Below, piece after piece: positions 32,583 to 41,858 of a DNA stretch of 64,000 bases. Origin of the DNA: Beijerinckiaceae bacterium (lineage in GTDB: Bacteria > Pseudomonadota > Alphaproteobacteria > Rhizobiales > Beijerinckiaceae); contig CANBNG010000006.1 in assembly GCA_947370975.1 (NCBI GenBank), forward strand, positions 1 to 64,000, given 5' to 3'. The position numbers were made by a program, and so were the translations under genes. The notes beneath the pieces were generated by a model, which made no database searches, was not told where the DNA came from, and saw only the letters and a program-made list of their open reading frames with translations. The stretch's first letter is position 1; each line of letters starts with the position of its first letter.

Positions 32583-35543
32583 TCAGGCCGCAAAGGCCTC
32601 GTCGAGGAATGCTTTGAGCTGGGCAAGATGCTTGGACATGAGGCCCGTCGCGGTGGCGGCGGAAGCCGGACGCCCGACATAATGCGCGCGCTTCGCCTTG
32701 CCGCTGGTCTGGCCGAGCACCCATTCGAGATAGGGTTCGACGAAGGTCCATGAACCCATGTTCTTGGGCTCTTCCTGACACCAGACGACATCGGCCTTCT
32801 TGAAGCGCGAGAGCTCGCCCACCAGCGCCTTCAGCGGGAAGGGATAGAGCTGTTCGACACGCAGCAGATAGACATCGTCGATGCCGCGCTTCTCGCGCTC
32901 CTCGTAGAGGTCGTAATAGACCTTGCCAGTGCACAAGATCACGCGGCGGATCTTCTCGTCCTTGACGAGCTTGACCTTCTCGTTCTTGAGCGTCTCCGCA
33001 TCGTCCCAGAGGAGACGATGGAAGGAGGAACCCGCCTTGAAATCGTCAAGCGAGGACACTGCACGCTTGTGGCGCAGCAGCGACTTCGGCGTCATCAAGA
33101 TCAGCGGCTTGCGGATATCGCGCTTGAGCTGGCGGCGCAGGATGTGGAAGTAATTGGCAGGCGTCGTGCAGTTGGCGACCTGCATATTGTCTTCCGCGCA
33201 CATTTGCAGATAGCGCTCGAGGCGGGCCGAGGAATGTTCCGGACCCTGGCCCTCGTAGCCATGGGGCAACAGGCAGACTAGGCCCGACATGCGCAGCCAT
33301 TTGCGCTCGCCCGACGAGATGAACTGGTCGAAGAGCACCTGCGCGCCATTGGCAAAATCGCCGAACTGGGCTTCCCAGCAGGTGAGCGTATTGGGCTCGC
33401 TGAGCGAATAGCCATATTCGAAGCCAAGCACGGCTTCTTCCGAGAGCATCGAATTGATGACCTCGTAACGGCCCTGCCCTTCACGCACATTGTTCAGCGG
33501 CACATAGCGGCCTTCGGTCTCCTGATCGATCAGCACCGAATGGCGCTGCGAGAAGGTGCCGCGTTCGCAATCCTGACCCGACAGGCGGACGCGATGGCCC
33601 TCATCGACGAGGGTCGCGAAAGCCAGCGCCTCGCCCATGGCCCAATCGAGATCCTGCCCGGTCTCGATCATCTTGCGACGACCTTCCAGGAAGCGGCCGA
33701 TGGTCTTGTGCACGTTGAAGTCAGCCGGGACGCTCGAAATGCGCTCGCCGATTTCCTTGAGCTTGGACAGCTCGATGCCGGTCTGGCCGCGGCGCGCATC
33801 GTCGCCCGAATCGCCAGCCGGACGCATGCCCGCCCAGCGGCCATCGAGCCAGTCAGCCTTGTTGGGCTTGTAGCTCTGGCCGGCTTCGAATTCCGCATCC
33901 AGACGCGCGCGCCAATCGGCCTGCACCTTCTCGACTTCGCCAAGAGTCATCACGCCTTCGGCGACGAGCTTCTTGGTGTAGATCTCGAGCGTGGATTCAT
34001 GCCCGCGGATCTTCTTGTACATAAGCGGCTGTGTGAAGCCCGGCTCGTCGCCCTCGTTGTGACCGAAGCGGCGGTAGCAGAACATGTCGATCACGACCGG
34101 CTTGTGGAACTTCTGCCGGAATTCGATAGCGATCTTGGCGGCATAGACGACAGCTTCCGGATCGTCGCCATTCACGTGAATGATCGGCGCTTCGATCATC
34201 TTGGCGACGTCGGAGGGATAGGGCGAGGAGCGCGAATAGCGCGGATAGGTCGTGAAGCCGATCTGGTTGTTCACGATGAAATGGATCGAGCCGCCGGTGC
34301 GGTGGCCCTTGAGCCCCGAGAGGCCGAAACATTCGGCAATCACGCCTTGGCCCGCAAAAGCCGCATCGCCGTGGATGAGCAGAGGCAGGACGGTGGTGCG
34401 CTCGACAACATCGTTGAGCTGGTCCTGCTTCGCACGCACCTTGCCGAGCACGACAGGATCGGCGATTTCAAGATGCGAGGGATTGGCGGTCAGCGAGAGA
34501 TGGACGCGGTTGGCGTCGAACTCACGGTCCGACGACGCACCCAGATGATATTTCACATCGCCCGAACCCTCGACCTCGTCGGGGGTGAAGGAACCGCCCT
34601 TGAACTCGTGGAAAATGGCGCGATGGGGCTTGCCCATCACCTGAGCGAGCACGTTGAGGCGGCCGCGATGGGCCATGCCGAGCACGATCTCGCGCACGCC
34701 GAGCGCGCCGCCGCGCTTGATGATCTGTTCCAGCGCCGGGACCATGGCTTCGCCGCCATCGAGACCGAACCGCTTGGTGCCGCGGAAGCGCAGATCGCAG
34801 AACTTCTCGAAGCCCTCGGCCTCGACAAGCTTGGTGAGGATCGCGCGCTTGCCCTCGCGGGTGAAGGTGATCTCCTTATCGGGCCCTTCGATGCGTTCCT
34901 GCATCCAGGCCTTTTCGGCCGGATCGGACATATGCATGAATTCAAAGCCGATCGTGTCGCAATAGGTGCGGCGCAGGATGGCGAGCATTTCAGGAATGGT
35001 CGCAAAATCGAGGCCGAGCACATGATCGATGAAGATCTTGCGGTCGTAATCGGCTTCCGTGAAACCGTAGCTCGAGGGATGAAGCTCCTCGTGATCCTTC
35101 TGCTGCTCGAGACCGAGCGGATCAAGATTGGCGTGCAGATGGCCGCGCATGCGGTACGCGCGGATCATCATCAATGCGCGCACGCTGTCGCGCGTTGCGC
35201 GCAGCACGTCGGCGGGGGAAGCCTCGACGCCCTTGGCGGCGGCCTTCGCCTGAATCTTGTCGCCGACCTTCTTTTCGATCTCGCCCCAATTGCCATCAAG
35301 GGCAGAGACAAGTTCGCCGTTGGCGTGGACAGGCCAATTCGGCTTTTGCCAGGAGGCGCCGCGCGCACTCTTTTCAACAGCCGCCGGATCGTCCTTCAAC
35401 GCGCCGAAAAACGACTGCCATTCAGCGTCGACGCTCTTGGGGTCCTTCTCGTACCTGGCGTAAAGGTCCTCGATATAGGCGGCATTGCCGCCATAGAGGA
35501 ACGAGGTCGAGAGCAGAGCGTCGTTGATGTCCTGACGTGCCAT
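32583..35543 (-). CDS. sucA: 2-oxoglutarate dehydrogenase E1
   Basis: Thiamine-diphosphate decarboxylase of the 2-oxoglutarate dehydrogenase complex, 986 residues, a normal length. The N-terminal E2-binding segment (FLYGGNAAYIEDLYARYEKD) is followed by HPSSYGFTEADYDR, MAHRGRLNVLAQVMGKP, the ThDP site GDAAFAGQGV with VNNQIGFTT, and FCYRRFGHNEGDEPGFTQP. The C-terminal transketolase-like half has LLPHGYEGQGPEHSSARLER. ATG 35543 has ribosome site AGGTGA. It is transcribed with sucB. Confidence 0.97.
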   Translation of the reverse strand: MARQDINDALLSTSFLYGGNAAYIEDLYARYEKDPKSVDAEWQSFFGALKDDPAAVEKSARGASWQKPNWPVHANGELVSALDGNWGEIEKKVGDKIQAKAAAKGVEASPADVLRATRDSVRALMMIRAYRMRGHLHANLDPLGLEQQKDHEELHPSSYGFTEADYDRKIFIDHVLGLDFATIPEMLAILRRTYCDTIGFEFMHMSDPAEKAWMQERIEGPDKEITFTREGKRAILTKLVEAEGFEKFCDLRFRGTKRFGLDGGEAMVPALEQIIKRGGALGVREIVLGMAHRGRLNVLAQVMGKPHRAIFHEFKGGSFTPDEVEGSGDVKYHLGASSDREFDANRVHLSLTANPSHLEIADPVVLGKVRAKQDQLNDVVERTTVLPLLIHGDAAFAGQGVIAECFGLSGLKGHRTGGSIHFIVNNQIGFTTYPRYSRSSPYPSDVAKMIEAPIIHVNGDDPEAVVYAAKIAIEFRQKFHKPVVIDMFCYRRFGHNEGDEPGFTQPLMYKKIRGHESTLEIYTKKLVAEGVMTLGEVEKVQADWRARLDAEFEAGQSYKPNKADWLDGRWAGMRPAGDSGDDARRGQTGIELSKLKEIGERISSVPADFNVHKTIGRFLEGRRKMIETGQDLDWAMGEALAFATLVDEGHRVRLSGQDCERGTFSQRHSVLIDQETEGRYVPLNNVREGQGRYEVINSMLSEEAVLGFEYGYSLSEPNTLTCWEAQFGDFANGAQVLFDQFISSGERKWLRMSGLVCLLPHGYEGQGPEHSSARLERYLQMCAEDNMQVANCTTPANYFHILRRQLKRDIRKPLILMTPKSLLRHKRAVSSLDDFKAGSSFHRLLWDDAETLKNEKVKLVKDEKIRRVILCTGKVYYDLYEEREKRGIDDVYLLRVEQLYPFPLKALVGELSRFKKADVVWCQEEPKNMGSWTFVEPYLEWVLGQTSGKAKRAHYVGRPASAATATGLMSKHLAQLKAFLDEAFAA

Positions 35544-35631
35544 TTCGAATCACCTGATCAGATATCGCCGAATTTCAAATTCGGGCGCTTCCTTTCCGCG
35601 TCTCTTCAGGCGGAATTGCGGCGCGAGAAAT

Positions 35632-35653
35632 CCCGCCGCGCGAACGCGGCGGG
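35632..35653 (-). other. Intercistronic hairpin after sucD
   Basis: CCCGCCGCG/CGCGGCGGG is a 9-bp all-GC perfect stem with 4-base loop, 15 bases after the sucD stop and 88 before sucA. In the transcribed direction it is followed by ATTTCT, a poor T-run. It may partly terminate transcription or protect the 3' end of an upstream mdh-sucCD segment. Confidence 0.55.
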
Positions 35654-35667
35654 TTGTTTGTTATCGT

Positions 35668-36551
35668 TCAGCCCTTGAGCAGCTCGATGAGCGTCGTGCC
35701 AAGACGCGCGGGCGAGGGCGAAACGCGGATGCCCGCGGCCTCCATCGCTGCGATCTTGTCTTCCGCGCCGCCCTTGCCGCCCGAAATGATCGCGCCGGCA
35801 TGACCCATGCGACGACCGGGAGGCGCCGTGCGACCGGCGATGAAGCCGACCATCGGCTTCTTGCGACCGCGCTTGGCCTCGTCGATGAGGAACTGGGCAG
35901 CCTCTTCTTCAGCCGAGCCGCCGATTTCGCCGATCATGATGATCGAGGTGGTCTTGTCGTCGGCAAGGAACATCTCGAGCACGTCGATGAACTCGGTGCC
36001 CTTGACGGGGTCGCCGCCGATGCCGACAGCCGTCGTCTGGCCGAGGCCGACCTGGGTTGTCTGGAACACGGCTTCATAGGTCAGCGTGCCGGAGCGCGAG
36101 ACAATGCCGACATTGCCGGGCTTGAAGATATTGCCCGGCATGATGCCGATCTTGCATTCGCCAGCCGTCATCACGCCCGGGCAGTTGGGCCCGATCAGGC
36201 GCGACTTGGAGCCCGAGAGCGAGCGCTTCACCTTGATCATGTCGGCGACCGGGATACCCTCGGTGATGCAGACGATGAGCGGGATTTCCGCGGCAATGGC
36301 TTCGCAGATCGCGTCTGCTGCGCCCGGCGGCGGCACGTAGATCACCGATGCATCAGCGCCGGTTGCGTCGCGCGCTTCGCCAACCGTGTCGAACACGGGC
36401 AGGCCAAGATGCGTGGAACCGCCCTTGCCGGGCGAAGTACCGCCAACCATGAGCGTGCCATAAGCAATGGCCTGCTCGGAATGGAAGGTGCCGTTCTTGC
36501 CGGTGAAGCCCTGGCAGATGACCTTGGTGTTACGATCGATAAGAACCGACA

Positions 36552-36552
<1 letters not shown>
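35668..36552 (-). CDS. sucD: Succinyl-CoA synthetase alpha subunit
   Basis: ADP- or GDP-forming succinyl-CoA ligase alpha subunit, 294 residues. CoA-binding Rossmann start VICQGFTGKNGTFHS, GGTSPGKGG, GPNCPGVMTAGECKIGIMP, and the phosphohistidine loop GHAGAIISGGKG. Its ATG overlaps the sucC stop by one base (TAATG). Confidence 0.97.
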
Positions 36553-37754
<1,202 letters not shown>

Positions 37755-37787
37755 CGGAAGCTCACATCCCCGGAGAGGTGGAGGCGC

Positions 37788-37806
37788 CGGCGGCACGAAG
37801 CCGCCG
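37788..37806 (-). other. Intercistronic hairpin after mdh
   Basis: CGGCGGC-ACGAA-GCCGCCG, a 7-bp perfect GC stem, 17 bases after the mdh stop. There is no T-run. Confidence 0.45.
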
Positions 37807-37823
37807 ACGGGGTGAATCTCGCC

Positions 37824-38789
37824 TTACTTGGCGAAAGCGGGATTGATGGTCTTGCACGCATCGACGAGGCCCTTCACGGCCGCGAGCGACTTGGCAAACA
37901 TGTCCTTCTCGGATGCATCGAACTCGATCTCGATGATCTTCTCGACGCCGTTCGCGCCAATCAGAACCGGCACGCCGACATACATGTCGTTCACGCCGTA
38001 CTGGCCGGTGAGATAGGCCGCGCAGGGCAAGATGCGCTTCTGATCCTTGAGAAAGGATTCAGCCATGGAAATGGCCGAAGCAGCCGGCGCGTAGAAGGCC
38101 GAGCCGGTCTTGAGCAGGGCCACGATCTCGCCGCCGCCGCCGCGCGTACGCTTGACGATGGAATCGAGCTTCTCCTGGCTGAGCCAGCCCATCTTGACGA
38201 GTTCGGGCAGCGGCACGCCGCCAACCGTCGAATGACGCACCAGCGGGACCATGTCGTCGCCGTGGCCACCGAGCGTGATGGCGTTGACGTCCTTGATCGA
38301 CACGCCGAGTTCTTCGGCAAGGAAGAAGCGGAAGCGGGCCGAATCGAGCACGCCGGCCATGCCGACGACCTTGTTGGCCGGAAGGCCGGAGGACTTCTGC
38401 AGAGCCCAGACCATCGCATCGAGCGGGTTGGTGATGCAGATGACGAAAGCGTTCGGGGCATATTTGGCAATGCCGGCGCCGACCGATTCCATGACCTTGA
38501 GATTGATGCCAAGGAGATCGTCGCGGCTCATGCCGGGCTTGCGCGGCACGCCGGCGGTGACGATGACGACATCTGCGCCTGCGATATCGGCATAATCGTT
38601 CGCGCCCTTGATATTGGCGTCGAAACCGTCGACCGGTGCGGATTCGGCAAGGTCGAGGGCTTTGCCCTGGGGCGTGCCTTCCGCGATGTCGAAGAGAACG
38701 ATGTCGCCGAGCTCTTTCAGGCCAGCGAGATGAGCGAGGGTGCCGCCGATCTGGCCGGCTCCGATCAATGCAATCTTGTTACGCGCCAT
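37824..38789 (-). CDS. mdh: Malate dehydrogenase
   Basis: NAD-dependent malate dehydrogenase of the LDH-like type, 321 residues. Rossmann motif IALIGAGQIGGTLAHLA, VIVTAGVPRKPGMSRDDLL (substrate Arg loop), ITNPLDAMVWALQ, VVGMAGVLDSARFR and catalytic His in LGGHGDDMVP. ATG 38789 fits the family start MARNKIALIG. It is the first gene of the mdh-sucCD-sucAB-lpdA unit. The roughly 240-base upstream region contains a 29-bp palindrome next to tetR. Confidence 0.97.
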   Translation of the reverse strand: MARNKIALIGAGQIGGTLAHLAGLKELGDIVLFDIAEGTPQGKALDLAESAPVDGFDANIKGANDYADIAGADVVIVTAGVPRKPGMSRDDLLGINLKVMESVGAGIAKYAPNAFVICITNPLDAMVWALQKSSGLPANKVVGMAGVLDSARFRFFLAEELGVSIKDVNAITLGGHGDDMVPLVRHSTVGGVPLPELVKMGWLSQEKLDSIVKRTRGGGGEIVALLKTGSAFYAPAASAISMAESFLKDQKRILPCAAYLTGQYGVNDMYVGVPVLIGANGVEKIIEIEFDASEKDMFAKSLAAVKGLVDACKTINPAFAK

Positions 38790-39027
38790 AGCTACATCCT
38801 TATGAGGCTGGCGAAGCGTGCCCGAAAGCACTGCTGCGGGGGACCGCGGCCTCTTTGACTCGGGTTCCCGGAACTGGCAAGTCGGCCGGAAGGCTAAGAT
38901 TGGTTCGGGGCTTGCGCAGCCGCCCGGGCGTAGAGCCCGTTTCCACTGGCATAATGCATTTAGGTCAGTGGGTTGCGACCAAAATCCCGGTTCGGGTGCA
39001 AAGCCTGTTTGGGGATGGAAAAAGTTG

Positions 39028-39056
39028 TGACAAATAACAAATTTTGTTATTTGTCA
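39028..39056. promoter_or_regulatory. 29-bp perfect palindrome between tetR and mdh
   Basis: TGACAAATAACAAA-T-TTTGTTATTTGTCA: 14-bp perfect arms about one central base. It starts 11 bases beyond the tetR stop and lies about 240 bases upstream of mdh. The AT-rich, long, symmetric form resembles TetR-family operators. It could instead be the 3' hairpin of tetR, but the stem is AT-rich with a minimal loop. Confidence 0.6.
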
Positions 39057-39066
39057 GAGTAATCTT

Positions 39067-39687
39067 TCAGATTTTGCCGCTGGCGAGTATGCGCAATGTC
39101 AGTCTGACGCAACGGTCGCAGCGCCCCTCCATCTGAGCGCGGGGCACGTCCTTGTCGAGCCGGATCGAGATCGGGCTCATGAAGCGGTAGACCGTGTCGA
39201 AGACGAGGGCGAGCGCACGGCGCTGATCGGCAATATCGAACATGCCCCCGCCTGTCCCCTCTTCGAGCACGCGCTGAATTTCCGATTGCAGACGCGTGCG
39301 ATGCTTGCGCGCTATCGCGCGGCCTTCCTCGACCGAGCGACAGAACAATTCAAACAGCTCGGGGTCGCTTTCGAGCGTGTCGCGATAGGAGCGGTGCACC
39401 GAAACAATGATGCGCTCAAGCTTGTCGAAGGCAGGATCGGGCGCATCGGCAATGGAGCGACACGCGGCCTCGACAGGCTTCAGCCATTGTTCGGTAACGG
39501 CGTCGAATAGTGCTTCTTTCGAGGGAAAGTAGCGATAGACATTGCCATGCGACATGCCAGCATCGCGCGCGATGGCGACAATCGTCAGGCGCGCAGCCCC
39601 GAAACGGCGCATGTGGTCGACGGCCAGTTCAAGAATGCGCACATCTGCCGGCTCGTTTGGTGCGATGGGGCCGCTTTGCGCTGACAT
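39067..39687 (-). CDS. TetR/AcrR-family transcription regulator
   Basis: A 206-residue regulator. The N-terminal helix-turn-helix is at about residues 15-62: ILELAVDHMRRFGAARLTIVAIARDAGMSHGNVYRYFPSKEALF. The C-terminal ligand-binding domain is unrelated to known sensors I recognise; it has a late Cys pair (RCDRCVRL). It follows zapE by 8 bases (operon). The palindrome just downstream, between it and mdh, is a candidate binding site, which would make it a regulator of itself or of the TCA operon (inference). Confidence 0.92.
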   Translation of the reverse strand: MSAQSGPIAPNEPADVRILELAVDHMRRFGAARLTIVAIARDAGMSHGNVYRYFPSKEALFDAVTEQWLKPVEAACRSIADAPDPAFDKLERIIVSVHRSYRDTLESDPELFELFCRSVEEGRAIARKHRTRLQSEIQRVLEEGTGGGMFDIADQRRALALVFDTVYRFMSPISIRLDKDVPRAQMEGRCDRCVRLTLRILASGKI

Positions 39688-39695
39688 GGCGTTTC

Positions 39696-40874
39696 TCAGG
39701 TTTCCACGAGGCCGCTCGTATCGCCCGAAGCTTCCGACGTGGAGGCCCCATGGGGCAAGGCCAGATATTCGGTCGAGCGCATTTCAATCAGACGCGATGC
39801 CGTGCGCTCGAACGCAAATGCCTCGTGACCGATCTTGCCGAGATAGAGGCCTGTCGGCTCGGCCGCAGCTGAAACCACGAGCTTCACATGCTGGTCGTAA
39901 AGCGCATCGATGAAATTGATGAAGCGCTTCGCCTCGTTGCGCTTGTCGTCATTCATCACCGGAATGTCTTCGACGATGAGCGTGTGGAATTCGCGCGCAA
40001 GTTCCAGATAATCGGTGGCGCCCAGAGGCTGCTCGCACAGATCGGCAAAGCGGAAACGCGCGACCGCGCCTGCCCGCTCAGGCACCTGCACCTTGCGCCC
40101 CAGCACTTCCACGACATCGGGGCGACCGCGCGCGACACCCGTCAGGGTCTTGAAGGTGCCGTCGATCGCCTCTTTCGCGCGCGCATCGGCGGGGACGTGA
40201 TAGACGGGCTCGTTCGAGAGTTTTTCGAGCCTGAAATCGGTGCGCGACTGCAATTGAAAAACCTCCATCCGCTCCTCGAGCAAATGGATGAAGGGCACGA
40301 AAAGAGCCCGGTTGAGGCCGTTTTCGTAAAGCCTGTCAGGAACGACATTGGAGGTCGCGACCACGACAACGCCGCGCGCGAACAGGGCCGTGAAAAGCCT
40401 TCCGAGGATCATCGCATCAGCAATATCGGTGACGGCGAATTCATCGAAACACAGAAGCGCCGCCTTGTGCGCGAGATCATGCGCCATCGGCCCGATCGGA
40501 TCGTCGCCCTTCGCCTTGCCGATCTTGAAATCCTGCCGCCAGGCGTGGATGCGCGCATGGACATCGGCCATGAAGGCATGGAAATGCACGCGACGTTTGC
40601 GCGCGACCGGCGCAGCCTCGAAGAAAAGATCCATGATCATGGTCTTTCCGCGCCCGACCGATCCCCAGATATAGAGACCGCGAATGGGCTCTCTATGACC
40701 TCGATTGGCAAAAATCCGCTTCAGAAAGTTCGTTTGGCCGGGCAGGCGATAATCATGAAGCTTTCGCGCCAGCGCATCGAGCCTTGCGAGGACGGCCTCT
40801 TGCGCGGGGTCACGCTCAAGCGCGCCGGAGGCGATGCGGGCGTCATAAAGGTCGAGAACGGTCGGGGTTGTCAC
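39696..40874 (-). CDS. zapE: Cell division AFG1-type ATPase ZapE
   Basis: AFG1/ZapE AAA-type ATPase, 392 residues. P-loop GSVGRGKT (71-78), Walker B ALLCFDEFAVTDIADAMIL, sensor VVVVATSNVVPDRLYENGLNR. In E. coli it acts on FtsZ rings under stress; the mitochondrial relative Afg1 aids turnover of respiratory-complex subunits. Its position between sdhB and the TCA operon is common in Rhizobiales. It forms a two-gene unit with tetR. Confidence 0.94.
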   Translation of the reverse strand: MTTPTVLDLYDARIASGALERDPAQEAVLARLDALARKLHDYRLPGQTNFLKRIFANRGHREPIRGLYIWGSVGRGKTMIMDLFFEAAPVARKRRVHFHAFMADVHARIHAWRQDFKIGKAKGDDPIGPMAHDLAHKAALLCFDEFAVTDIADAMILGRLFTALFARGVVVVATSNVVPDRLYENGLNRALFVPFIHLLEERMEVFQLQSRTDFRLEKLSNEPVYHVPADARAKEAIDGTFKTLTGVARGRPDVVEVLGRKVQVPERAGAVARFRFADLCEQPLGATDYLELAREFHTLIVEDIPVMNDDKRNEAKRFINFIDALYDQHVKLVVSAAAEPTGLYLGKIGHEAFAFERTASRLIEMRSTEYLALPHGASTSEASGDTSGLVET

Positions 40875-40936
40875 GCGCGTGTTCCCATTGCAAAGCCCGG
40901 ACTAACGGCCCCAAGCACCAAGCGCAAGTTTCACGC

Positions 40937-40972
40937 AAAAGAAAAGCCGGCGCGCCCGAGGGCGGCCGGCTT
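40937..40972 (-). terminator. Terminator after sdhB
   Basis: AAGCCGGC/GCCGGCTT, an 8-bp stem enclosing a GC-rich loop that can fold further, followed on the minus strand by TTCTTTT. It separates sdhB from zapE. Confidence 0.75.
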
Positions 40973-41000
40973 GTCTGCCGATGAAACGCTTTGGAGCCGA

Positions 41001-41780
41001 TCAGCTCTGGCGCGACACCATCATGTTCTTGATTTCGGCAATTGCCTTGGCCGGATTGAGCCCCTTCGGGCAGGCCTTGGCGCAGTTCATGATCGTGTGG
41101 CAACGATAGAGCCGGAACGGATCTTCGAGATTGTCGAGACGCGCGCCGGTCGCCTCGTCGCGCGAGTCGATCAGCCAGCGATAGGCCTGCAGGAGCGCGG
41201 CGGGGCCAAGATAACGGTCGCCGTTCCACCAATAGCTCGGGCACGAAGTCGAGCAGCAAGCGCACAGAATGCACTCGTAGAGACCATCGAGCTTGAAGCG
41301 ATCTTCGGGAGACTGCTTCCACTCGGCTTCGGGCTGAGGGGTGTCGGTCTGCAGCCAGGGCTCAATCGAGGCGTGCTGGGCATAAAAGCGCGTCAAATCG
41401 GGAACGAGATCCTTCACCACCGGCATGTGCGGCAGCGGGTAGATCTTCACCGTGCCCTTGATATCCTTCAGGTCCATCGTGCAGGCGAGCGTGTTGGTTC
41501 CGTCGATGTTCATCGCGCAGGAACCGCAGATGCCCTCGCGGCACGACCGGCGGAAGGTCAGGGTCGGATCGACCTTGTTCTTGATGTAGAGGATCGCGTC
41601 CAACACCATCGGGCCGCAATCGTCCATATCGACATAATAGGTGTCGATACGCGGATTGGCGTCGTCATCCGGGTTCCAGCGGTAGATGCGGAACTCGCGG
41701 AAATTGGTCGCGCCCTGCGGCTTGGGCCAGGTCTTGCCTGCCGTCGGCCGTGAATTCTTCGGAAGAGCCAGTTCAACCAT
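41001..41780 (-). CDS. sdhB: Succinate dehydrogenase iron-sulfur subunit
   Basis: Electron-transfer subunit of complex II, 259 residues. The [2Fe-2S] ligands are in CREGICGSCAMN plus a later Cys (NTLACTM). The [4Fe-4S] and [3Fe-4S] ligands are in CILCACCSTSCPSYWW, CHTIMNCAKACPKGLNP. It is the last gene of sdhC-sdhD-sdhA-sdhB. Confidence 0.97.
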   Translation of the reverse strand: MVELALPKNSRPTAGKTWPKPQGATNFREFRIYRWNPDDDANPRIDTYYVDMDDCGPMVLDAILYIKNKVDPTLTFRRSCREGICGSCAMNIDGTNTLACTMDLKDIKGTVKIYPLPHMPVVKDLVPDLTRFYAQHASIEPWLQTDTPQPEAEWKQSPEDRFKLDGLYECILCACCSTSCPSYWWNGDRYLGPAALLQAYRWLIDSRDEATGARLDNLEDPFRLYRCHTIMNCAKACPKGLNPAKAIAEIKNMMVSRQS

Positions 41781-41801
41781 TGCTTCTCTCTCGAGCCTGC
41801 T

Positions 41802-41826
41802 GCGGGAAGAGCGATGCTCCTCCCGC
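41802..41826 (-). other. sdhA-sdhB intercistronic hairpin
   Basis: An 11-bp stem with a 3-base loop in the 78-base gap. In the minus-strand transcript, GCGGGAGGAGC pairs with GCUCUUCCCGC: the one position that is mismatched on the other strand is a G-U pair here, so the structure is complete only as sense RNA. No T-run follows. Confidence 0.6.
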
Positions 41827-41858
41827 GATTATTGCCTGCAGCATCGGATGACGTGCGA

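Noticed and set aside
33540..35678. A 712-codon open frame on the plus strand opposite sucA, and similar long antisense frames opposite xerD (11-1141), sucC/mdh (36978-38858), sdhA (41814-43682) and ndvA (2958-4772).
   Set aside because: These are the usual long mirror frames of GC-rich genes. They lack ribosome sites and recognisable domains, while the opposite strand encodes clear enzymes.
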